Source of the DNA: DASSWG01 sp041689995 | Lineage (GTDB): Bacteria > Bacteroidota > Bacteroidia > Flavobacteriales > Flavobacteriaceae | DNA length: 64,000 nt | Direction: 5' to 3' | Assembly (NCBI GenBank): GCA_041689995.1 | Contig: JBDNFD010000070.1 | Coordinates: forward strand, 1-64,000 | Shown: in pieces, positions 27,189-37,300 of the stretch | How the letters are laid out: the number at the start of each line of letters is the position of its first letter | Numbering within the stretch: position 1 is the stretch's first letter | Notes under the pieces: generated by a model | The model's input: only the letters and a program-made list of their open reading frames with translations | Told to the model about the DNA's origin: nothing | The model's database searches: none | Made by a program: the position numbers and the translations under genes

Positions 27189-28502
27189 CTACAAATCAAA
27201 TCCTAATTCCACGCCCAATTTCAATGCAATTTGTTTGTTGATGCGCTTTTTGATTTCAGGAATTTTCACACTTGCCAAAATGTTGTTTGAAAATGCGTAC
27301 ATCAACAACGCCCGCGCTTCTTTGGTAGCGATCCCTCTTGATTTCAAGTAAAATAACGCTTCTTCATCTAACTGGCCAATGGTGCAACCATGGCTACATT
27401 TCACGTCATCCGCAAAAATTTTAAGTTCTGGTTTCGAATTGATGGATGCTGAATCATCTACCAAGATATTGTTGTTGCTTTGATAAGCATTGGTTTTTTG
27501 TGCTTTTCTGTCCACCAAGACTTTTCCGTTGAAAACACCGCTAGAATGCTCAGCAAAAATTCCTTTGTAATCTTGGTGACTTTCACAATTTGGTTCCATA
27601 TGGTGCACCAAAGTATTGTGGTCCACATGTTGCTTTCCTTCAATAATCGTAACCCCTTTTAAAGTCGATTCGGCGCGTTCTCCTTTTTGATAGAAATCGA
27701 GGTTGTTTCGCGTCAACTTTCCGCCGAAGGAAAAAGTGTGCACCGAGCAATTGCTTTCTTGTTGCTGTTCAACAAAAGTACTGTCAATCAGTGAAGCGTT
27801 GTTCCTGTCGTTTTGTATTTTATAATAATCAACCATCGCCCGTTTTTGGGCAAAAATTTCGGTAACGGAATTGGTCAATACCGGATTGTCCGTAAGACTT
27901 TGGTGGCGTTCGATGATCTGCACGTGTGAATTTTCTCCAACAACGATCAAATTTCGGGGTTGAATCATTAATGCCGGATCGTTCCCTGTGGCAAAATTGA
28001 TAATCTGAATGGGTTTATCGGCCATTGTGTTCTTTGGAATGTTGATAAACGCACCTTCATGCGCAAAAGCTGTGTTAAGGGAAGTAAGGCTGTTCTGTGG
28101 AGCAATTTTATTGAAATATTGATCGATGACGGCCTTGTATTTGGGTTTTGTAAGTGCGGCGGAAATCAAACAAGCATCGATTTTTTCATGCGTGGTTTCC
28201 GAAAGATGGGAAGCATAAATCCCGTCTAAAAAAACAATTTTACAGGTATCGATATCATGGATAAAATACTTCATGATATTCTTGTATTCCAAAGCTTCTT
28301 CCTTTTTCGGGAAAAGGCTGTAATTTTCCTTCAGAATTCTGTTCAGCGAAGTGTATTTCCAATCTTCTTCTTTTTTAGTGGGAAAACCGGTCGCTTCAAA
28401 AAACTTCATGGCCTCGTTGCGCACGTTATGAATATCAAAATTCAAATCCACATGTTCCTCAAAAGCCAAAAATGATGAAATGAGTTTCTCTTTTAATTCC
28501 AT
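27189..28502 (-). CDS. sufD: Fe-S cluster assembly protein SufD
   Basis: The 437-residue protein is full length. It has the SufBD beta-helix core with NSLTSLNTAFAHEGAFINIP, LTRNNLDFYQKGERAESTLKG (read in parts) and the C-terminal block VKCSHGCTIGQLDEEALFYL with SRGIATKEARALLMYAF. SufD pairs with SufB and SufC to form the scaffold on which iron-sulfur clusters are built. It is the last suf gene here: sufS and sufE, which usually follow in Flavobacteriia, are absent and a toxin-antitoxin module lies convergent instead. SufD is intact although sufB and sufC upstream are broken. Confidence 0.94.
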   Translation of the reverse strand: MELKEKLISSFLAFEEHVDLNFDIHNVRNEAMKFFEATGFPTKKEEDWKYTSLNRILKENYSLFPKKEEALEYKNIMKYFIHDIDTCKIVFLDGIYASHLSETTHEKIDACLISAALTKPKYKAVIDQYFNKIAPQNSLTSLNTAFAHEGAFINIPKNTMADKPIQIINFATGNDPALMIQPRNLIVVGENSHVQIIERHQSLTDNPVLTNSVTEIFAQKRAMVDYYKIQNDRNNASLIDSTFVEQQQESNCSVHTFSFGGKLTRNNLDFYQKGERAESTLKGVTIIEGKQHVDHNTLVHHMEPNCESHQDYKGIFAEHSSGVFNGKVLVDRKAQKTNAYQSNNNILVDDSASINSKPELKIFADDVKCSHGCTIGQLDEEALFYLKSRGIATKEARALLMYAFSNNILASVKIPEIKKRINKQIALKLGVELGFDL

Positions 28503-28576
28503 TTGTTAGTGTTATGCGTTAGAAGTTAAGTGTTATGTGTAAGGTATTATTTTAAGTATTATGTGTTATGTTTTTT

Positions 28577-28960
28577 TTATGAGGATTGGGATTTGGCTTT
28601 TTTCAGATAATTGATGTAACCATTTAAAATTGCTTTTGTTTTTTCAAATTGCTTTCTAAAATCCATTACAACTTCTTGGTCAATATATCCCTCATCTTCT
28701 GCGGTTAATACTTGATTTAAAGATTCACAAAGCGAACCTCTTGCAACTCTGCAAAATTGAATATTTTCTTGATGATTGAACCTTCCATAGCCTTCGGAAA
28801 TATTATCTCCGACAGAGCGAGATGAGCGTTTGAGTTGACTTTTCAATGCATATTTTTCTTCATCGGGAAATTTGGAAAGAATGTTCTTGGAAACAAATAT
28901 CCGTAATTCCCTTGCAGCTTTCCAACATTCCAAATCTTCAAAAGATTTTATAGTTCCCAT
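28577..28960 (-). CDS. Four-helix-bundle protein (23S rRNA intervening-sequence family), inserted between sufC and sufD
   Basis: The 127-residue helical protein shows FEDLECWKAARELRIFV, RSSRSVGDNISEGYGRFNHQ and FCRVARGSLCESLNQVLTA, signatures of the S23/IVP four-helix-bundle family. The biochemical role is unknown; members are often near or inside mobile insertions. It separates sufC from sufD in the same orientation. Flanks 28503-28576 and 28966-29020 consist of short repeated words such as GTTATGTG and GTTAGGTG, roughly inverted relative to each other, which suggests an inserted element. Confidence 0.88.
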   Translation of the reverse strand: MGTIKSFEDLECWKAARELRIFVSKNILSKFPDEEKYALKSQLKRSSRSVGDNISEGYGRFNHQENIQFCRVARGSLCESLNQVLTAEDEGYIDQEVVMDFRKQFEKTKAILNGYINYLKKAKSQSS

Positions 28961-28993
28961 TTTATACAGAGTAGGTTAACAGTTGTCTAACAC

Positions 28994-29672
28994 CTAACCT
29001 TTAACATCTAACTTATAACTTTCGCCCGTTTTCAGCCAATCATATCCTTTTTCCTCCAATTCATTTGCCAACTCCTTTCCACCGGATTTTACTATTTTTC
29101 CATCCAAAAGTACATGTACATGATCGGGAACGATGTAGTTCAGTAAGCGTTGGTAGTGCGTGATCACAATCACGGCGTTCTCACTGCTTTGCAAACGGTT
29201 CACACCATCGGCAACAATTCATAGCGCGTCAATATCCAAACCGGAATCGGTTTCGTCCAAAATTGCAAGCTTGGGTTCGAGCATGGCCATTTGGAAAATT
29301 TCATTACGTTTTTTTTCGCCCCCAGAAAATCCTTCGTTCAAGAATCGGGACAGAAATTTTCTATCAATTGCCAATAATTCGGATTTGTCACGAATTTTTT
29401 TCAACATTTCGTTGGCGGGCATATCTGGCAATCCTTGGGCTTTTCTGGTTTCATTGATAGCCGTTCTCATAAAGTTTGTTACGGTGACCCCCAGGAATTT
29501 CCACTGGATATTGGAAAGAAAGGAAAACTCCTTTATGTGCTCGTTCTTCTGTGGCCAATTCTGAAATATCCTCATTTTCAAAAAGGATTTCCCCTGCATT
29601 TACTTCCAAATTAATTCCTTTCAATATTTCCTTTCCTTCCACGCTAGCGTGCAAATTCTTTATTTTAAGCAT
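28994..29672 (-). pseudogene. sufC: Broken sufC (Fe-S assembly ATPase)
   Basis: The pieces clearly derive from SufC: KNLHASVEGKEILKGINLEV, GVFLSFQYPVEIPG, NEGFSGGEKKRNEIFQMAM (ABC signature), KLAILDETDSGLDIDAL (Walker B) and VIVITHYQRLL. Three lesions are visible. About 31 codons including the whole Walker A loop are missing near 29588, where NAGE joins directly to ILFENE. A fifth G in the run at 29488-29492 shifts the frame (the family frame needs four). Codon 29221-29219 is TGA where CGA (Arg) is expected. Loss of Walker A alone would abolish ATPase activity. Assembly error could explain the G-run shift, but not easily all three. Confidence 0.88.
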
Positions 29673-29751
29673 TTTTTGTTTGTTTTTGGTCTGTTCACAG
29701 CCTCAAAACCTTTTGGTCTTGAATGTAAATTTCTCTTTTACTGAAGTTTTT

Positions 29752-30180
29752 CTATTTCGATTTTTCGCCATCAATACGAATCGCCGGATCAGAAACCGGC
29801 TTGGAAACCATTACTATTTTTTTAATAGTTACGATCTCTTCCCAGCCATCGTTTGGATTTTTTGATACGACACCTTGAATGACCACAGGCACCATATCAA
29901 ATTCATCTCTTCTTAATGAATCCGTTTTTTCGGCCAATTTTTTTGCCATGGAATCGATTTTTACCCCATAAATAAAATTGTTCCCTTTTAAAACCGCTGC
30001 ATTGTCCACATAAATGAATTCCCCTCGAAGGGTTTTTAAGCTGTCTTTCTGGTCAATTCCACTTGTTTTGTCAGATCGGTTTGTTGCCTCCGGTTCGCTG
30101 GTAGTCGTTTCCTTTTTTCCGTCTTGGCAGCTCACCAAACAGAATGCGGTGATTAAAATGGCGATCAAATGATTTTTCAT
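29752..30180 (-). CDS. Small lipoprotein between sufB and sufC
   Basis: The 142-residue protein starts MKNHLIAILITAFCLVSCQ, a lipoprotein signal with lipobox VSC. The mature part has a Ser/Thr/Glu-rich linker and a compact beta-rich domain including LRGEFIYVDNAAVLKGNNFI and VVIQGVVSKNPNDGWEEI. I do not recognise a named family. Its position between suf genes on the same strand suggests that it is carried in the operon, but no role in Fe-S assembly is indicated. Confidence 0.75.
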   Translation of the reverse strand: MKNHLIAILITAFCLVSCQDGKKETTTSEPEATNRSDKTSGIDQKDSLKTLRGEFIYVDNAAVLKGNNFIYGVKIDSMAKKLAEKTDSLRRDEFDMVPVVIQGVVSKNPNDGWEEIVTIKKIVMVSKPVSDPAIRIDGEKSK

Positions 30181-30266
30181 TCTTTAATGTTTAGAATTGG
30201 TTATTTGCCCCAAAGTAGGGCTTTGCTTTATTTTACAGGTTTTTTCATTATACCGCCGGCTGAACA

Positions 30267-31712
30267 CTAACCCACGGATCCTTCCAAAGAAATCTCAAGT
30301 AATTTTTGAGCTTCAATGGCAAATTCCATCGGTAGTTTATTCAATACTTCTTTGCTGAACCCATTCACGATCAGCGCAATAGCCTTTTCTGTTCCAATAC
30401 CACGCTAGTTACAGTAAAAAATTTGGTCTTCCCCAATTTTACTGGTCGTGGCCTCGTGCTCCACCTGCGCAGTTTTGTTTTTCACTTCAATATATGGAAA
30501 GGTATGTGCGCCACATAAATTTCCCATCAACAGCGAATCACATTGCGAAAAATTGCGCACATTATCGGCGCGGCTGCTGATTTGAACCAAACCGCGGTAA
30601 CTGTTTTGCGATTTTCCGGCAGAAATTCCCTTGGAAATAATAGTGCTCCGAGTGTTTTTTCCCAAATGAATCATCTTCGTGCCAGTATCGGCTTGTTGAA
30701 AATTTGTGGTTAAGGCCACGGAATAAAACTCCCCAACGGAATTATCGCCTTTCAGGATGCAACTTGGATATTTCCAGGTAATTGCACTTCCCGTTTCCAC
30801 TTGTGTCCAACTGATTTTTGCGTTTTTTTCACACAATCCGCGCTTGGTTACAAAATTGAAGACCCCACCTTTTCCTTCTTTATCGCCAGGATACCAGTTT
30901 TGAACGGTACTATATTTAATTTCAGCACCATCCAAGGCAATCAGTTCCACCACGGCGGCATGCAATTGATTTTCATCCCGCGAAGGCGCCGTGCAACCTT
31001 CAAGATAACTAACATAGCTGTCTTGATCTGCTATAAGCAAAGTTCTTTCAAATTGCCCGGTTCCGCCTTGGTTGATTCGGAAATAAGTGGAAAGTTCCAT
31101 GGGGCAACGGACTCCTTTTGGGATATAGCAAAAAGAACCATCACTGAAAACAGCGGAATTCAGCGCGGCGTAAAAATTGTCTTTTTGAGGAACTACGGTG
31201 CCTAAGTATTTTTTTACCAAATCCGGATGCTCGCGAATAGCTTCGGAAATGGAACAAAAAATAATTCCTTTTTCACCCAAGGTTTTTTTAAAGGTGGTCG
31301 CCACAGAAACCGAATCCATCACAATATCGATGGCCACACCGGCCAATTTTTTTTGCTCATCGATGGAAATTCCTAATTTTTTAAAGGTTTCCAATAGTTC
31401 GGGATCCACTTCGTCCAGGTTGTCGTATTTGGGTTTTTTGCTTGGCGCGGAATAATAGGGAATGTTTTGAAATTCGGGTTTTTTGTAGCGCACATTTGCC
31501 CAAGTAGGCTCGGTCATTTCTTCCCACGCCCTATAAGCTTCTATACGCCAATCCGTCATCCATTCCGGCTCTTCCTTCTTCATGGAAATTGCCCGTACCA
31601 CATCTTCGTTCAAGCCCACAGGAAAAGTGTCCGATTCAATATCGGTATAAAATCCGTACTCGTACTCTTTGGTTTCGAGCTCTTTCTTTAAATCGTCTTC
31701 TGTATATGCCAT
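30267..31712 (-). pseudogene. sufB: sufB with an in-frame amber codon
   Basis: Read through, the frame gives a full-length SufB of 481 residues ending SLEGSVG. Signatures are EPEWMTDWRIEAYRAWEEM, PYYSAPSKKPKYDNLDEVDP, YIPKGVRCPMELSTYFRIN and EHEATTSKIGEDQIFYCN. A TAG sits directly after FYCN, where Gln (CAG) is conserved before RGI. It truncates the product to 435 residues and removes the last ~46, which are conserved in SufB. One C-to-T change explains it. With sufC also broken, I read this as a decaying operon copy; sequencing error or suppression is a weaker alternative. Confidence 0.85.
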
Positions 31713-31732
31713 AAATCAATTCAAGATTTAGA

Positions 31733-32161
31733 ATTCAAGATTCAAAATTCAATCTGCTTTAAATTTTGATCCTTTAAAATCGCTTTTTTGTAAATATACC
31801 ATAAATCCTCCCATCTGCCTGCTCAGCGATAGTAGCTTATTATGGTAAACATCAAATTCTTCTTTTGTAATATATTTTCGGTCAAGTACTCTGTATAATT
31901 GTGAACGGGTTTCGCCACAGGATGCTTTGGCTATGGATAGGAATTGATTGAATTCACGATTTCCATTTCTTTCAAATCCCTCGGCAATATTATCCATAAT
32001 GGATCCGGAGGAGCCATTAATTTGATTGTATAATTTATAATCTATTTTCAAATTTGAATTTTCCTTGATGTCAAAAATATCCTGGCAAATTTCCCTAGCC
32101 GATCGCCAAATCTCCAAATCTTCAAATTTTTTAACAGTGCCCATAATTTTGAATCTTGAAT
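31733..32161. mobile_element. Insertion unit bounded by a perfect 17-bp inverted repeat
   Basis: ATTCAAGATTCAAAATT at 31733-31749 and its exact reverse complement at 32145-32161 enclose one four-helix-bundle gene (31749-32144) with almost no extra sequence. The unit sits between sufB and sufA in the operon's direction. The match of gene ends to repeat ends suggests a small mobile or domesticated cassette. No transposase is encoded, so movement would have to depend on outside help. Interpretation is inference; the repeat itself is directly visible. Confidence 0.6.
31749..32144 (-). CDS. Four-helix-bundle protein inserted between sufA and sufB
   Basis: The 131-residue helical protein begins MGTVKKFEDLEIWRSAREIC and contains SSGSIMDNIAEGFERNGNRE and FLSIAKASCGETRSQLYRVL, matching the same four-helix-bundle family as the gene at 28577-28960. 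The two share family signatures but are otherwise quite different, so they are separate acquisitions and not a recent duplication. The stop codon overlaps the inner end of the left inverted repeat and the start codon abuts the right one. Confidence 0.88.
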   Translation of the reverse strand: MGTVKKFEDLEIWRSAREICQDIFDIKENSNLKIDYKLYNQINGSSGSIMDNIAEGFERNGNREFNQFLSIAKASCGETRSQLYRVLDRKYITKEEFDVYHNKLLSLSRQMGGFMVYLQKSDFKGSKFKAD

Positions 32162-32175
32162 CTTGAATCTAAAAT

Positions 32176-32505
32176 TCACAACGAAAAACTCTCCCCACAA
32201 CCACAAGTGCGTTGCGCATTGGGATTGTTGAACCCAAATCCTTTGCCGTTCAAGCCACCGGAATATTCCAAAGTGGTGCCCACGAGGTATAAAAAACTTT
32301 TTTTGTTGACCACAATCCGAATTTCGTTGTCCTCAAAAATCTTATCCTCTTCTTGTTGGCCGTGGTCAAAAGTCAGTTCGTATGACAAGCCCGAACATCC
32401 ACCGCTCTTCACGCCCACACGAACAAAGTCTTTGGCCGCATCAAAACCACTCTCGGTCATTAGTAAAGTGATCCTGTTTTTTGCCTCTGCGCTTACCTTG
32501 ATCAT
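32176..32505 (-). CDS. sufA: A-type Fe-S carrier (SufA/IscA/HesB family)
   Basis: The 109-residue protein begins MIKVSAEAKNRITLLM and has the three conserved cysteines: SGGCSGLSYEL and the C-terminal TCGCGESFSL. It receives or delivers Fe-S clusters to target proteins. It is the first gene of the suf operon and is preceded by a TATATTTG -7 box (32544-32537). It is intact, so it could still function independently of the broken sufB and sufC. Confidence 0.93.
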   Translation of the reverse strand: MIKVSAEAKNRITLLMTESGFDAAKDFVRVGVKSGGCSGLSYELTFDHGQQEEDKIFEDNEIRIVVNKKSFLYLVGTTLEYSGGLNGKGFGFNNPNAQRTCGCGESFSL

Positions 32506-32536
32506 CGCTTATTAAAAATTATTCTAAATTAGATCG

Positions 32537-32544
32537 CAAATATA
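32537..32544 (-). promoter_or_regulatory. Predicted -7 box of the suf operon
   Basis: TATATTTG on the minus strand matches the Bacteroidota TAnnTTTG consensus, 31 bp before the sufA ATG. No convincing TTG -33 partner was seen. Confidence 0.5.
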
Positions 32545-32655
32545 CCATATAAGGACGAAAATACCATATTTTTTGAATAACATTCTGCATGACCATCAGA
32601 CCGATGTTTCCTTGGAAATGTCTCTATTTTAAGACGATACTGTCAGTATTTTAAA

Positions 32656-32663
32656 TATCTTTG
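32656..32663 (+). promoter_or_regulatory. Predicted -7 box of the sugar dehydrogenase gene
   Basis: TATCTTTG matches TAnnTTTG, 18 bp before the ATG at 32682. The short distance gives a leader of only about a dozen bases. Confidence 0.5.
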
Positions 32664-32681
32664 TTGCCTAAAATTCTACTT

Positions 32682-34079
32682 ATGAAAACAATCCTTTACG
32701 TTCTGATTATTTTGATCTTCCCATTCATTGCTTTTTCGCAGGAAGTGGAAGTGGAAATTGAACTTTTTGCTTCGGGTTTCAGTAGCCCGCTGGAATTTCA
32801 AACAACGGGAGCTCCAAATGACACTCGCATTTTTATCGTTGAACAAGGCGGCGTCATTAAAATTGCACATCCGGACGGTTCAGTGGATTCAGACCCATTT
32901 TTGGATATTTCAAGCTCAATATCTTCGGGCGGGGAACGCGGATTATTGGGGTTGGCATTTCATCCAGATTTTGAAAATAACGGTTATTTTTTTGTGAATT
33001 ATACTAATCCGAGCGGTAATACGCAGGTCTCGCGTTTCTCGGTGGATACCGCCAATCCGGATCTGGCCGATCCCAGTTCAGAACTGCCCATCATTTCATA
33101 CACGCAACCTTTCTCCAACCACAACGGCGGCTGTTTGGCTTTTGGTCCTGTTGGATATTTGTTTATTTCTGCAGGTGATGGCGGAAGTGGTGGCGATCCG
33201 GGAAATCGCGCCCAAAGTTTAAATGTGCTTTTGGGGAAGCTTTTGCGCATTGATATTGATAATCCTTCTGGTGGAAATAATTACGGAATTCCGTCCGATA
33301 ATCCTTTTGTGGGAAATGCAGCTGCCATGGACGAAATTTGGGCTTACGGATTGCGAAATCCTTGGCGGTTTTCCTTTGACACGGCTGGCGGGAATATTTG
33401 GATCGGCGATGTGGGCCAAGGAAATGTGGAGGAAATCGATCGCCAACCCATTAACGCTGCGGGCCTGAATTACGGTTGGCATTGTTATGAAGGTTCTGAC
33501 GAATATGACACCTCCAATTGTCCGCCTGACAATGAACTGGTTTTTCCATTTGCCGAATATTCTTCGGCGACCGGTAGTGGAAACTGCTCCATTACTGGAG
33601 GTTTTGTTTATCGCGGCTCGGTTTATTCCGATATTTTGGGACTCTACTTTTTTGCGGATTACTGCAGCGGTTTGATCGCCACTGTGGACGCTTCGGGGAA
33701 TATTATGGAACATGGAAATTTCAGTGGAAATTGGGTCTCCTTTGGAAAAGATGCCGCCGGTGAATTATATATTGTGGATATTGGCGGCAGTATTTATAAA
33801 GTGGAAGGAAGCGTGCTGGCCACGGAATCCATTGAAGCTCGGGACGCTATTTCTCTTCTTCCCAATCCGGCTTCGGGAAAAGTGACCTTAAAAATTGAAC
33901 AAGGTGAAATTTCCAATGTTACTATTTATGCAATTAATGGCGAAAAAGTGTTTTCCGAAGAAACCAATTCATCCCAAGAAATGATAGTACCGGTTTCCAA
34001 TTTAAAGACTGGGGTTTATTTGGTGAAAATTGAAACCAAAAGCGGGACTATTACTACAAAAAAGCTGGTAATTGAATGA
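32682..34079 (+). CDS. PQQ-dependent sugar dehydrogenase family protein with T9SS sorting domain
   Basis: The start is set at 32682 (465 residues), as the signal peptide ending FIAFSQ follows. A six-bladed propeller of the GSDH/Hhip type covers residues ~20-380: ERGLLGLAFHPDFENNGYFF, FSNHNGGCLAFGPVGYLFIS, AGDGGSGGDPGNRAQ, EIWAYGLRNPWRFSFD and LNYGWHCYEG. The last ~75 residues are a type A sorting domain (LLPNPASGKVTL to KKLVIE), so the protein is exported by the type IX system and released or anchored at the surface. Oxidation of a sugar or sorbosone is inferred from family; PQQ use is not shown. Confidence 0.93.
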   Translation: MKTILYVLIILIFPFIAFSQEVEVEIELFASGFSSPLEFQTTGAPNDTRIFIVEQGGVIKIAHPDGSVDSDPFLDISSSISSGGERGLLGLAFHPDFENNGYFFVNYTNPSGNTQVSRFSVDTANPDLADPSSELPIISYTQPFSNHNGGCLAFGPVGYLFISAGDGGSGGDPGNRAQSLNVLLGKLLRIDIDNPSGGNNYGIPSDNPFVGNAAAMDEIWAYGLRNPWRFSFDTAGGNIWIGDVGQGNVEEIDRQPINAAGLNYGWHCYEGSDEYDTSNCPPDNELVFPFAEYSSATGSGNCSITGGFVYRGSVYSDILGLYFFADYCSGLIATVDASGNIMEHGNFSGNWVSFGKDAAGELYIVDIGGSIYKVEGSVLATESIEARDAISLLPNPASGKVTLKIEQGEISNVTIYAINGEKVFSEETNSSQEMIVPVSNLKTGVYLVKIETKSGTITTKKLVIE

Positions 34080-34341
34080 TGCTGAGGTTTTTAATTTCTG
34101 ATCTCAATAATTCCCTTATAGCTTTGCCCACGTAGGTCAATCGGGTTTTGAGGTTAGTCGGTTTCAAGATTTTTTTCCGGTTACAAATCCAGCCCCATTT
34201 ATAATTATCACTGGATATATATAATATCGTGAAATAAACCACGCAGTTGAAAGAATAAATTTGATTTGAGCTTTGATTTGTCCTTAGAATTTCGTAAAAA
34301 CTTGTAACTTTGTGAACGGATAAATTTGCGTTTGCAAACAA
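34080..34341. other. Intergenic stretch before the second restriction-modification pair
   Basis: A TAACTTTG box at 34305-34312 matches TAnnTTTG and lies 30 bp before the methylase ATG at 34342. On the minus strand around 34085-34200 a protein-like string (TRLTYVGKAIRELLRSEIKN) appears without a credible start, perhaps a gene remnant. Nothing else was recognised. Confidence 0.45.
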
Positions 34342-37300
34342 ATGACAGGACAAGAAGTAATAGAATTAATTGGCTTAGACAGAGCCAAGCCCGTAAACTC
34401 GAAGAGTAAAAACCTCTTAGCGAGTGAGTCGATTGTGTTTGACCAAGTTCGTGAATTTGGAGTTGATTCGGTTTATTTCAATACAGACGAAAACGGGAAT
34501 AGTTTTCCTGCCTTGTTTTTGAAGAAGATAAAATATTTTGACGTAGAAACGTTGCGAGCAATAGCCGATATTCACAGAAAAATCTGGAATTACAAAAAAG
34601 TATTGTTCTTTTACGTTTATTCCGATACTGAAATTCGTATTTACAATTGTTCTGAAAAACCACTGATTAAAACTCAAGAAAATTTTGATTACGAAAAGGA
34701 ATTGCAAAGTATTGAAATAGAAACATATACTTTTTCAGACAAAAAACAACTTGAAGAACTCAATAAACTGTTTTCAAGAATTGCAATTGATTCGGGAATT
34801 GTTTGGACGTTAAAAGAAGCTCAATTTATCAGGGATAAAATAAACCTACAAAAAAGAGTTGACAAATATTTAGTAGAAAGTTTAGTAAATACAGCTCAAC
34901 AATTTGAGAAACAGGGTCTTGAAATTAATTTTATTCATAAAATCATACTTCGTTCATTATTCCTATTGTATCTTGAAGATAGAGGAGCTACGGACGAAAA
35001 ATTATACTCCCAAATAAAAAAGGGCACAAAATCTTACTTTGAAATTTTAGATGATGTAGATGCTACTTACAAATTGTATGAACAATTAGAAGAGCATTTT
35101 AATGGGAACGTTTTTACTTTAGAAAAAGGAGAAAAAATATCTGTTGACCAACTTCAACTGATTAGAAAATGTTTCATCAGTGGTAATGCTAATATACCAC
35201 AAGCAAAACTGTTTGAAGATTGGAGATTGTTCGATTTTAGCATTATACAAATTGAGTTATTAAGTGAAATTTACGAAAACTTCTTATCCAAAACAGACCA
35301 TGCATTAAAGAAAAAAACAGGAACGTATTACACGCCACCTGCTTTGGTAGAATTTATTTTGAATGAAAAATTACCTATTGGCAAAAGTGAAAAAAACTAT
35401 AATGTAAAAATTTTGGACCCAAGTTGCGGTTCGGGAATTTTCTTGGTAGAAAGTTTCAAACGCTTGGTAAAACGCTATGAAAATCAGCACAAAGAAAAAC
35501 TTACTGATTTTGGCAAGCTAAAAAAACTCCTGACCGACAATATTTTTGGAATCGAATTACACCCACAAGCTATAAAAGTAGCTGCGTTTAGTTTGTACCT
35601 AGCCTTGGTTGACAATCTGAATCCTAAAACCATTTGGCAAGAAAAGAACCATTATTTACCAAATCTCATAAACAATCCTGATGATAAAACATTAAAAGTA
35701 CAGGGCAAAAATCTATTTTGCAGAGATACAATTCTGCAAAATAAAGAAATTGAAAATATTAAATTTGACTTAGTTGTTGGTAATCCTCCTTTTGGAACGA
35801 AAGATTTATTACCATCAATTCAAAACTATTGTAAAAAAGAGAATTTCGCCAAAGAAATGGTTTTGCCATTTCTGCACAAAGCAACAAAGTTTGCCCCGAA
35901 TGGCGAAATTGCTTTGATATTCAATACCAAAGTTTTAACAAACACAGGTGGAACTTATGAGAATTTCAGAGAATGGTTGTTCAATGTTTGTTATGTAGAA
36001 AAAGTTTTCAACTTTTCAATTCTTCGTAATAAAGGTAAAAATTTCGGAGGAAAATTATTTGGCGATGCAACTGGTCCGATAAGTATTGTATTTTATCAAA
36101 AAGAGCAACCTCAAAACCCTTCAGATAAAATTGCGTATTACGCTCCAAAAACTTTCATCAAAACCAATGTAATTGATGGATTGAGTATTGATTTTACAGA
36201 TTTAAAATATCTGCCAAGAGAAGAATGTCAGAAACCCGACACCAAAATTTGGAAAACTGCAATGTGGGGTGGAATGAATGATTGGGAGTTAATCAACATA
36301 TTAAGTAAAGAACATAGTAACTTCAAAACGTACTTGAATAATAACAATATTGAATATGGTTCTGGTTTACACCCAAAAGAGAATGAAATTAATAAGATGC
36401 TAATTGAAGGCAGACATACCGATACAGCCAAAATTGAAAAATATTACACTCCCATAAATAATACCGAACAAATTAAAAAAGAGTTTAGGAATAACAATTT
36501 AGAATTATTTAAACAACCATTAGCGGTAATCAAAGAAGGTATTACCAATAAAAATATTCTATCAAGTTACTTTGACTACGATGTACATTACAACAAAGCA
36601 GTATATGGGTTTTCATCTAATGAAGCTGAAAAACTAAAATCTATTGTAATTACATTCAATTCTAATTTAGCAACCTACTTTTTCTTCCTAACATCTTCTT
36701 CTTGGGGCATAGAAAGAGATAGAATAGTTTTAACTGAATATCTAAGTTTTCCATACTCGGAATTAGATTTGGATGATATAGAAAAAATCCAGTTTTTTCA
36801 TATTAGTTTTGATACAAAAATTTCAATACTAAATCAAAAAAAGAATCATTTTGACTTTCAAAATTGGGAATCGAAAATCAATAAACTTTATAATCTTTCT
36901 TCAAATGATATAATTCGTATCTCAGACACAATATCTTTATCTGTTGATTTATTTCACAAGCAAGAAAAATCAATAGCATTATATCCAGTACTAGAAAAGC
37001 AAACGATAGAATACGGAAAGATAATAAGTGCCGAACTCAACGAATTTCTTGACGGTCAGGATTTGTTTGCAAATGCCACAGTCTATAACATCAGTAGGTT
37101 TACACCCTTGATGATGATAAAAATTTCACACGACTCAGTGAAAAATGAGGTTATTCCGTCAGATGAAGCAGTTGAAAATGAATTAAAAAAAATAGACAAA
37201 TCACTTTGGGAGAAGAAATCTCAAAATATTTATTTCCGTAAAAAACTGAATTATAAAACAGGAGACGACATTTATATTATTCGTCCGAACCAACGCAGAT

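Noticed and set aside
29451..29672. Programmed frameshift in sufC at the G run
   Set aside because: A missing Walker A region and an in-frame TGA in the same gene make decay the simpler explanation, and SufC is not known to use frameshifting.
34054..34353. A 99-residue minus-strand frame before the second restriction pair
   Set aside because: It overlaps the sorting-domain end of the sugar dehydrogenase and the methylase start, with no recognisable family; at most a remnant.
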